This document shows, one piece after another, positions 17,123 to 24,212 of a DNA stretch of 64,000 nucleotides (the stretch's first letter is position 1; each line of letters starts with the position of its first letter). The stretch is from Planotetraspora thailandica (GTDB lineage Bacteria; Actinomycetota; Actinomycetes; Streptosporangiales; Streptosporangiaceae). Under the pieces are notes generated by a model. The model saw only the letters and a program-made list of their open reading frames with translations. It was not told the DNA's origin and searched no databases. The stretch lies in assembly GCF_016863335.1 (NCBI RefSeq), contig NZ_BOOR01000056.1, forward strand, positions 38,446 to 102,445, in the 5' to 3' direction. The position numbers and the translations under genes are program-made.

Positions 17123-17755
17123 ATGAGCGACCCCAACCCCGCGGCCGGCCGTGCTTATACGCACGTCAAAACCCGCATCCTCAGCGGCGACCTGGCGGGC
17201 GGCACGCTCGTCAGCGAGGTCCAGGTCGGCATGGAGCTGGGTCTCAGCAGAACACCCGTCCACGAGGCCTTCCTCAGGCTCGACGCCGAGCGACTGCTCA
17301 CGCTGTCGTCCAGGAAGGGCGCGGTCATCACCCCGATCTCGCCCCGTGAGGCGCGCAACGTGCTGGAGATGCGGGAGGCGGTGGAGGCCACCGCAGCCAG
17401 GCGGATGGTGGAGGACGGCTCGACGGACAAGACGCTGCCCGCGCTGGCTTCCGTGCTCGAACGGCAGCGCGTCCATGCCGCCGAGGGCGACGTCGACCGG
17501 TTCGTGGCCGCCGACGAGGAGTTCCACAGCCTGGTGATCGACGGGTCCGGGAACGACATAGCCGCCCAGTTCTACGCGCAGTTGCGCGATCGCCAGCAGA
17601 GGCTGCGGCACCTGCTGCTTCGTCTGCGTCCGGGCGACCTCGCGGGGGCGTGCGGCGATCACGAGCACCTGGCCGATGCGCTGGCGAAGAGCGACGCCGA
17701 TGAATACGCACGCGTGCTCCACGCGCACATGGCGCGCTACGAGGGGGCCTTGTGA
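17123..17755 (+). CDS. GntR-family (FadR/FCD) transcriptional regulator
   Basis: 210 residues. The winged helix is AYTHVKTRILSGDLAGGTLV followed by MELGLSRTPVHEAFLRLDAERLL; the all-helical FCD effector domain runs from ~residue 75 (LEMREAVEATAARRMVE, ADEEFHSLVIDGSGN). The FCD Asp/His ligand pattern (D..H near DEEFH, and H in GDHEHLADAL) is partly visible, so a metal-assisted acid ligand is likely. It precedes and overlaps the MFS transporter gene by four bases (GTGA) and most likely controls that transporter in response to its substrate. Confidence 0.9.
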   Translation: MSDPNPAAGRAYTHVKTRILSGDLAGGTLVSEVQVGMELGLSRTPVHEAFLRLDAERLLTLSSRKGAVITPISPREARNVLEMREAVEATAARRMVEDGSTDKTLPALASVLERQRVHAAEGDVDRFVAADEEFHSLVIDGSGNDIAAQFYAQLRDRQQRLRHLLLRLRPGDLAGACGDHEHLADALAKSDADEYARVLHAHMARYEGAL

Positions 17756-19008
17756 AGCACGCCGACGAGGGGACCACCCGTCACTGGATGGTCGTCTTCG
17801 GGGTCATCTTCGTGTGTTCGTGGTGCGGCAATCAGTTCAGTCCCCTGCTGTTGCTCTACAAGCAGCACGACCACTACTCCGCACTGATTGTCAACGCGTT
17901 TCTCGGCGTCTACGTGTTCGGCCTGGCGCCCGCGCTCCTGCTCTCCGGAGCGTTGTCCGACCGGCACGGCCGCCGTCCGGTGATGTTCGCCGGCATCGTG
18001 ACGGCCGTGCTGGCGAGCGTCTGCCTGTCGTTCAGCGCGGCGGGCCCTGGCGGCATCTTCGCCGGTCGGCTGCTGGCGGGGATCACGGTCGGCACGGCGA
18101 TGGCGGTCGGCAACAGCTGGCTGAAGGAGCTTTCCCAGCCTCCGCACGATCGTCGAGCCGACACCGGGGCGGGTGCGCGCCGGGCGTCGCTGGCATTCAC
18201 GCTGGGTTCGGCCGCGGGGGCGCTGGTCGCCGGGCTGGTGGCGCAGCTGTCGCCGTGGGGCGAAGAGTTGCCCTTCATCGTGCACATCGCCATCACCCTG
18301 CCGTTCGTGTGGTTGTTGTGGAAGGCGCCCGAGACCAGCACGAGCGGAGGGGAGCCCGGGCCTCTGTACGCCCAGTTCCGCATCCCGGCGGCCGGGCACC
18401 GGCGTTTCACCCGGGTCGTGCTGGTCGCGGCACCCTGGATCTTCGCGTCGGCGGCCCTCGCCTACGGGTACGTGCCGGTTCTGCTGGCGGGCGTCACCGG
18501 AAAGTGGGGCCTCGGCTACGCGACCGCGCTGACCGTCGTCGCGCTCGGGGTCGCGGCTCTGATCCAACCCGTCGCCAAGCGCATCGACTCGCCGTCGAGC
18601 GCGCGCGGTCTGGTCGTGTGCCTGGGGACGGTCGCGGCGGCACTCGTCGTGGGCGCTCTGGCGGTGCAGTGGTCGTCGGTGTGGCTCGGCATGCTGGCGA
18701 GCGTCGTGTTCGGTGCCGGAATCGGCGTCGGACTGGTCTCCGGCCTGCTGGAGGTGCAGCGCATCGCCTCGCCGCGGGACCTCGCCGGTCTGACCGGCGT
18801 CTTCTACGCCGTCGCCTACGCCGGTTTTCTCAGCCCGACCGTGCTCGCCGCGGTGACTCCGCCGTTTTCCACGGTCGCGCTCTTCGCGGGCTTGGCCGTG
18901 CTCGCCCTGGTCTGCATGCTCATGCTGCTGCGTGCCTACCGCAGGCATCTGCCCCGCCCCCAGGCGCGCGCCGTACGGATCACAGGGGACGGACGCGTAC
19001 GTCCGTGA
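17752..19008 (+). CDS. MFS transporter
   Basis: 418 residues, 12 predicted hydrophobic segments. The inter-helix 2-3 motif LSGALSDRHGRRPVMFAG is the classical MFS motif A; a second cluster AGRLLAGITVGTAMAVGNSW lies in helices 4-5. The overall sequence resembles drug- or sugar-efflux-type MFS proteins. The GTG start overlaps the stop of the GntR regulator. Its C-terminal codons (GDGRVRP then stop) lie inside a 40-bp repeat shared with the end of the gene at 20264, so the original C-terminus may have been altered. Confidence 0.88.
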   Translation: MKHADEGTTRHWMVVFGVIFVCSWCGNQFSPLLLLYKQHDHYSALIVNAFLGVYVFGLAPALLLSGALSDRHGRRPVMFAGIVTAVLASVCLSFSAAGPGGIFAGRLLAGITVGTAMAVGNSWLKELSQPPHDRRADTGAGARRASLAFTLGSAAGALVAGLVAQLSPWGEELPFIVHIAITLPFVWLLWKAPETSTSGGEPGPLYAQFRIPAAGHRRFTRVVLVAAPWIFASAALAYGYVPVLLAGVTGKWGLGYATALTVVALGVAALIQPVAKRIDSPSSARGLVVCLGTVAAALVVGALAVQWSSVWLGMLASVVFGAGIGVGLVSGLLEVQRIASPRDLAGLTGVFYAVAYAGFLSPTVLAAVTPPFSTVALFAGLAVLALVCMLMLLRAYRRHLPRPQARAVRITGDGRVRP

Positions 19009-19021
19009 GCGTGCTCCGTAC
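18982..19021 (+). repeat. 40-bp direct repeat, left copy
   Basis: Identical to 20266-20305 at 38 of 40 positions. It contains ACGGACG-CGTA-CGTCCGT, a 7-bp inverted repeat, and covers the end of the MFS gene. The two copies bracket the acyltransferase gene. Confidence 0.9.
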
Positions 19022-19035
19022 CACTGATCGCTACG

Positions 19036-20250
19036 ATGCGCCGGGTGCTTATAACCCAGGAGGTACCACAACGAACTCGGCCACGCCTGGCATGGCTCGA
19101 CGCCCTGCGCGGCATCGCCGCCCTGGCGGTGGTCTTCGAGCACGCGCTCAAGCCGCTGCTCCCCGAGGCGCGGACGCCGGTCAAAGCGGTATTCGAGCCC
19201 GGCTGGTTCGGGGTGATGGTGTTCTTCCTGGTCAGCGGCTACATCGTGCCCGCCTCCCTGGAGCGGCGAGGCAGCCTGCGGGCATTCTGGATTTCACGTT
19301 TGTTCCGGCTCTATCCGCTGTTCGGAGTCGGCGTGGCCGCCACGGTACTGCTGGCGACGCTGGGCTGGGACCACCCGCACATCTGGTGGAGCGCACGGCC
19401 GGTCGCCCTGGCCCTGGGTCACCTGACCATGCTGCAGAACCTGCTGCACATGCCGAACCTGATCAACGTGATGTGGACGTTGTCGTATGAGATGGCCTTC
19501 TATCTGCTGCTCACCGCGATGTTCACCCTCGGCGTCAGCAGAAGAAGCACGACGACCGCACTCGCCTTCGTCGCGGCGGCGGCGCTGGGCGCGGGCACCC
19601 TGCCGGTCGCGTTGTTGTCGGCCGGAGGACCTGGCCGGATGCTGACGGTCACGCTGGTGGTGACCGCGCTGGTGGCAGCGGGCATGGCCGCTGTGCTCAA
19701 GGGCTCGGACACGGTCCGGCGAGCAGGCGCGATCATCATCGGGATCACCGTGGTGCTGCTGCTGGCCGTCAACCAGAGTTATCCCGGCCCATGGCAGGGG
19801 CTGCTGATCCTGGCCACCATGTTCGCCGGCACGGCGCTGTATCGGGCCGAGCAACAAGAGATCTCCTGGAAGCAGGCGAGTTGGGTGGCGCTGGTGCCGC
19901 TCGCCGGGATCGCGCTGGCCCGGGGTGGGCTCGGCTTCCAAACGGCCACAGCCGCCGCGTGGATCACCTTCGCCGCCGGCATGGCGCTGCGGCATCAGAG
20001 CATGCCGCGGATTCTCCGCCGGCTGGGACTGGTCAGCTACTCCGTCTACCTCCTCCACCTGCTGCTGCTGGAAACCGTCGCAGCGTTCTGTCCGCAGCCG
20101 CTGGCCGTACCGCTGGGCCTGCGGCTGACGGCTCTGACGTGCGTGGTGGGCCTGCTGCTCGGGCTCAGCGCGCTGACATGGCGTTTCGTGGAGGCTCCGG
20201 CACAACGGCTGGGTAAGCGCCTCGCATCGGAGGAAGCGAGCCCAACATGA
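19036..20250 (+). CDS. Acyltransferase family membrane protein (OafA/YrhL-like)
   Basis: 404 residues, about 10-11 transmembrane segments. WLDALRGIAALAVVFEHALKP is the signature first helix of acyltransferase-3 proteins, with its catalytic-type His; MVFFLVSGYIVPASLERRGS and FWISRLFRLYPLF follow, and RRLGLVSYSVYLLH near the end. Such proteins O-acylate sugars of polysaccharides or secondary metabolites at the membrane. The gene is enclosed by 40-bp direct repeats that overlap the ends of both neighbours, consistent with insertion as a cassette. A GGAGGT at 19061 lies inside the frame with no start after it, so the ATG at 19036 was kept. Confidence 0.87.
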   Translation: MRRVLITQEVPQRTRPRLAWLDALRGIAALAVVFEHALKPLLPEARTPVKAVFEPGWFGVMVFFLVSGYIVPASLERRGSLRAFWISRLFRLYPLFGVGVAATVLLATLGWDHPHIWWSARPVALALGHLTMLQNLLHMPNLINVMWTLSYEMAFYLLLTAMFTLGVSRRSTTTALAFVAAAALGAGTLPVALLSAGGPGRMLTVTLVVTALVAAGMAAVLKGSDTVRRAGAIIIGITVVLLLAVNQSYPGPWQGLLILATMFAGTALYRAEQQEISWKQASWVALVPLAGIALARGGLGFQTATAAAWITFAAGMALRHQSMPRILRRLGLVSYSVYLLHLLLLETVAAFCPQPLAVPLGLRLTALTCVVGLLLGLSALTWRFVEAPAQRLGKRLASEEASPT

Positions 20251-20263
20251 TGGGCGAAACGGC

Positions 20264-21148
20264 TTACAGGGGACGGACGCGTACGTCCGTGAGCGCACTC
20301 CGTACGAAGGCTTCGTCGCCTGCGGCGGCGAGGTAGAAGCCGTCATGGCAGGTGCTCTCCGCGATGGTGTGGCGCGGGTCGAGGACGACGCGCGCCCCGC
20401 CCGATCGGTCGCAGTCGGGGATCGGAGCCAGCACGAGCATCCGGCGGCTCAGCCCGCCGAGCCACAGTTGCGGCCCGACGAGCACGCCGTCGCGGATCTC
20501 ACCGGGCTGCGAGAGCTGTAACGGACCGCGGGCCGACAGGGTGAGGAAACCGTCAGGGGTGAGCCTGCCGTGCAGGTTCTTCGCCCAGGCCAGCCGTTGT
20601 TCGAAGGTCATCCCGGCGGGCTCGTCCTGCAGGGCCAGTCGCCAGTCGCCGAAGGTGAAGAGCATGACCGACCCGGCGTTGTCCATTCCGAGCGGCCCAG
20701 GCCACACCGTGACGTCGCCGGTGAGACGCCTGATCATCGGCCGCCCGGCGGCCGTCTCCGCCTCGCCGTACAGCGGAGCGGTGAGGGGGCGGAACTCGTC
20801 CATCTCCCCGTTGCCGGCGAGAGTTCCGCTCGCGTACGGGCGAGCCCCCAGCGAGGCGAGGTTCAGGTCGGCCGGGTAGGTGATCTCCGCCCGTGATCCG
20901 TCGGGGAACGTGAGCCGCATCATCCGGGTGGCACCCGTCCCGCTCGCCACCGGATAGACGGCGTTGGGGGTCACGTTGATCGGGCTGGGCGTGGGTGCCG
21001 GGGAGACGATCGGGAGGGGAGGGCTCGTGTCCCGGCCGGCGAGAATCCCGATGATCGGCACGGCCACGAGAGCGACCAGCACCACGATTCCCACCCAGCG
21101 GGGCCTGCGGGGGCCCTGCTCGAGAACATCGACCTGGCCGGTGGCCAT
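20264..21148 (-). CDS. Single-pass membrane protein of unknown function
   Basis: 294 residues, start supported by GGAAGG. A short basic N-terminus precedes one transmembrane helix (~residues 18-38, WVGIVVLVALVAVPIIGIL), a Pro/Thr linker and a ~230-residue extracytoplasmic domain (MRLTFPDGSRAEITYPADL, GDWRLALQDEPAGMTFEQRL, FLTLSARGPLQLSQPG). Two Cys (IPDCDR and STCHDG) may pair. No family was recognised. It lies downstream of, and in the same direction as, the LuxR/AAA regulator at 21220, 71 nt away. Its last codons form one copy of the 40-bp repeat. Confidence 0.75.
   Translation of the reverse strand: MATGQVDVLEQGPRRPRWVGIVVLVALVAVPIIGILAGRDTSPPLPIVSPAPTPSPINVTPNAVYPVASGTGATRMMRLTFPDGSRAEITYPADLNLASLGARPYASGTLAGNGEMDEFRPLTAPLYGEAETAAGRPMIRRLTGDVTVWPGPLGMDNAGSVMLFTFGDWRLALQDEPAGMTFEQRLAWAKNLHGRLTPDGFLTLSARGPLQLSQPGEIRDGVLVGPQLWLGGLSRRMLVLAPIPDCDRSGGARVVLDPRHTIAESTCHDGFYLAAAGDEAFVRSALTDVRVRPL
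20266..20305 (+). repeat. 40-bp direct repeat, right copy
   Basis: Partner of 18982-19021 (38/40). Here it encodes the natural-looking C-terminus of the minus-strand gene at 20264, so this copy is probably the original. Confidence 0.9.
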
Positions 21149-21219
21149 CGGCCTTCCTTTTGTCGTACGGCTGTCGCACCAAGTTCAGACCAATGGCCGC
21201 CATCGGCGCAAGCCCGCTC

Positions 21220-24024
21220 CTACCCGCGCATTCGGCTCTCGTACGAGATGGCGTCGCGGATCTGGTGCCGGTCGGTGACGCCGAGCACCGGGAAAGACCG
21301 GTAGAGGTGCGAGGACACGGTCCTCGGGGAGATGCTCAGCCGTTCGCCGATCTGGCGGTTGGTCAGGCCTTCGGCCGCGAGGCGGACGATCTCGCGCTGC
21401 TGCGGCGTGAGTTCGGTCAGCCGGTTGAGGTCCATGGGCCCCGTGACGGCGACCCCTGAGGCGCGCAACTCTGCTTCGGCCCGTTGGACGTACGGCTCGG
21501 CGCCAAGGCGCCGGAACACCTCCAGGGCGGTGACGAGGACGGGTTTCGATTCGTTGATACGCCGGCGACGGCGCAGCCACTCGGCGTAGTCCAGCCGCAG
21601 GGACGCCCGCTCGAAGGGCCACTCGTCGCCCGCGGGGTCGGCGAGCGCGCCGGCGTAGTGCTCCTCCGCCTCCTCGGGCGGCGACGTCAGCGCCCGGGCG
21701 TGTGCGAGAAGCTGCCGCAACCGTGGCGACACGTCGCCGTCGATCCGGCCTGCGGCGTGCTCGACCACCGCTCTGCCCTCGTCGGCCTTGCCCGTACGGG
21801 CGGCGGCGGTGGCGAAGTCCGCGAGCGCGAAGTAGGAGGCGTGGTAGTGGTGCGGTGCGCCGTCCGCGTCGAACACCTGGCGAAGAAGGCTGTAGGCCGT
21901 CTCGAAGTGTCCCTCGACGAGGGCGATCAGACCCTCGGCCCGGCGCTCACGCGCCGCGATCACCGGAGAGTCGATCGGGTCCATGGCGGAGACCGCCGTC
22001 GCGGTGAGCTCGCGGGCGCGGGCGACGTCGCCCCGCAGGGCCGCCAGCGTGGCCGCGACGAGACTGACCTCGGCAGTGACGATCTCCATTCCGAAGGCCC
22101 TGGCCAGTTCCGACGCCTCCTGGCTCGCGTCCAGCGCCTCGTCCCACCGGCCGGTGTCCAGGCAGGCCCACGCGAGCCCCATCACCACGGCGCCGCTGGC
22201 ACCCTGCACCCCCGGCTTGCGGAGCATCTCCCGTGCTTCCCTGAGGACACGCACCGCCACGTCGGACTGGTCGAGCACCCAGGCGACCGAGCCCGCCGTC
22301 GACGAGGCGGGGATGTCCAGCCGGTGTTCCGTGATTCGGCGAAGTTCCGCCAGCGCCTGGGGACGTTCCCTGAAGGGGTCGATCGCGGCACGCGCCAACA
22401 GCCGGATCGCTCCGTAGGCCAGTTCCTTGCCGTGTGGCCGGCCCGGGTCGTCCTGCTGGGAGAGCCGGTTCACCAGCCGGCGCACCGCGGCCCGGCCGGC
22501 GGGCGCTCCCAGGTGGTAGGCGACGGTCGCCGCCGGTCCCAGAGCGCTCCAGGCGATGAGCGGCTCCTCCGCGGCCGTCTCCTCACCCAGCCTCACGAGC
22601 ACTCTGAGTGCCTCCGCCTGACGTTTGGTCCAGGCGAGAGCCCATCCGATCTCCCGGTCGGCCTTCGCGTGCAACACCGGATCGGCCGTGCACGCCGACG
22701 CACGCGTCGCGAGATCCTGGACCCACGCGGCCTGCCCGGTGACTGTGGCGTAGTCGGCCGCGAAGAGGAGTCGTCGTGCTCTGTCCTCGGAACTCGGGCT
22801 CAGTTCGGCCGCCCGTTCCATGGCGAGGGCGGCGGCCACGCAGCCTCCGCGGCGCAGGGCCTCCGCAGCCGTCTCCACAAGGAGCAGCGCCACATCCTCG
22901 TCGGGATGGAGCGTCGCCCGCGCGAGATGCCAGGCTCGGCGGTCCAGCCGGTGCGTCAGGACGGCGGCGAGACGACGATGAGCCTCCGCCCGGTCGGCGA
23001 AAGGCGCCGCCTGATAGACGGCCGAGCGCATGAGGGGATGGGAGAACGCCACTCCCGCGCCGGTCACGGAGACCAGGCCGGCGTCCTCGGCAGGCCGCCA
23101 CACCTGTGGGTCGAGACCGGGAAGGCCGGCACTGGCCGCCTCCAGCAGTTCGGAGGGCCCTGCCACGGCGGCGTACAGCAGGGCCGTACGGCATGTCTCC
23201 GGCAGGGTGCTCACGCGCGCGCTGAACAGCTGCTCCAAGCGGTCGCTGAGGGGGAGCGGGTCGTCGAGCCGGCGGCCCGTCCACATCTCCGTCGCCGTCG
23301 CCTTGCTCAGCTCCACCAGGGCCATGGGGTTGCCCTGAGCATGAGCCAGGACGGTGGACCGGGTCAGACCGCCGGGCCTGTGCGGTTGCACGTCCAGCAG
23401 AAGGTTCGCATGCGTCTGCGTGAGCGGTTCGAGCCGCAGTTTGCCGACGTCTTCGCCGAACGGGCGCGGTGGAGTCTGGCCGCGCGCGCTGAAGGCGATC
23501 GCGATCGGCTCGTTCCTGAAACGCCTCCAGGCGAAGGAGATCACGTCGCGGGAGTTGTAGTCGAGCCACTGGATGTCGTCGATCACGAGCAGGAGTGGCG
23601 ACCGCTCTGCGACCTTGAGGAGCAACGTCACCGTGGCGATGCCGATCAGCAGCCGGTCGGGGACGGCGAACTCCTCGACCAGGCCAAACGCCGCCAGCAG
23701 TGCGTTTCGATGGGGCGCGGCCAGCTCGTCCAGAGGCGAGTCGGGCGAGCTCAACACAGGGTGAAGGAGTTGGTGCAACCCCGCGAACGCGAGCTGGGTC
23801 TCGGACTCGTTGGCCACGGCCGACAGAACGCGTACGTCCTTCTTGCCGGCCTCGTCCACCAGCCGTGCCAGGAGGCTGGTCTTGCCCATGCCCGCATCGC
23901 CGAGGAGCGCCAGCGCCTGGCCTGAGGGCGCGTCGATCAGGCCCATGAGTCGGTGAAGCTCGTCTTCTCGGCCGATGAGGGCCGTGCCGAGTGCGGGAGA
24001 AGTGCCACGCCCGGGTTGCGACAT
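21220..24024 (-). CDS. LuxR-family AAA regulator (LAL type)
   Basis: 934 residues from the ATG at 24024. The N-terminal NTPase has Walker A (GDAGMGKTSLL) and Walker B (LLLVIDDIQWLD), followed by TPR-like helical repeats and a C-terminal LuxR helix-turn-helix (LTPQQREIVRLAAEGLTNRQ, then IGERLSISPRTVSSHL). LAL regulators are large ATP-dependent transcription activators, often governing secondary metabolism or carbohydrate use. It is divergent from a second LAL gene at 24213 across a 188-bp gap, so each may regulate the other. The gene at 20264 may be co-transcribed with it. Confidence 0.92.
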   Translation of the reverse strand: MSQPGRGTSPALGTALIGREDELHRLMGLIDAPSGQALALLGDAGMGKTSLLARLVDEAGKKDVRVLSAVANESETQLAFAGLHQLLHPVLSSPDSPLDELAAPHRNALLAAFGLVEEFAVPDRLLIGIATVTLLLKVAERSPLLLVIDDIQWLDYNSRDVISFAWRRFRNEPIAIAFSARGQTPPRPFGEDVGKLRLEPLTQTHANLLLDVQPHRPGGLTRSTVLAHAQGNPMALVELSKATATEMWTGRRLDDPLPLSDRLEQLFSARVSTLPETCRTALLYAAVAGPSELLEAASAGLPGLDPQVWRPAEDAGLVSVTGAGVAFSHPLMRSAVYQAAPFADRAEAHRRLAAVLTHRLDRRAWHLARATLHPDEDVALLLVETAAEALRRGGCVAAALAMERAAELSPSSEDRARRLLFAADYATVTGQAAWVQDLATRASACTADPVLHAKADREIGWALAWTKRQAEALRVLVRLGEETAAEEPLIAWSALGPAATVAYHLGAPAGRAAVRRLVNRLSQQDDPGRPHGKELAYGAIRLLARAAIDPFRERPQALAELRRITEHRLDIPASSTAGSVAWVLDQSDVAVRVLREAREMLRKPGVQGASGAVVMGLAWACLDTGRWDEALDASQEASELARAFGMEIVTAEVSLVAATLAALRGDVARARELTATAVSAMDPIDSPVIAARERRAEGLIALVEGHFETAYSLLRQVFDADGAPHHYHASYFALADFATAAARTGKADEGRAVVEHAAGRIDGDVSPRLRQLLAHARALTSPPEEAEEHYAGALADPAGDEWPFERASLRLDYAEWLRRRRRINESKPVLVTALEVFRRLGAEPYVQRAEAELRASGVAVTGPMDLNRLTELTPQQREIVRLAAEGLTNRQIGERLSISPRTVSSHLYRSFPVLGVTDRHQIRDAISYESRMRG

Positions 24025-24212
24025 GTCGTGCGATTCCCATTCGTACAAAACGGACAGTCCACAGACTTTACTGGCAGCGACCGCCGTTCCGGCCGAGGTG
24101 CAGTCATGTGTCGGATACCGGAGGCCTCGCCACCTGTACAGACTGGTCGAGCCCCCGTACCTGCCGGTTCACCCGGCCCGCGATGTCCCGTGAAAGGAGC
24201 GGACGCCGGTCC
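24025..24212. promoter_or_regulatory. Divergent promoter region of two LAL regulators
   Basis: 188 nt between the divergent start codons. A relatively AT-rich core (CATTCGTACAAAACGGACAG ... ACTTTACTGG) lies at about 24038-24073. No convincing palindrome was found. Confidence 0.5.

Noticed and set aside
21484..23925. An 813-codon plus-strand frame opposite the first LAL regulator
   Set aside because: Same reasoning: antisense shadow, no motifs.
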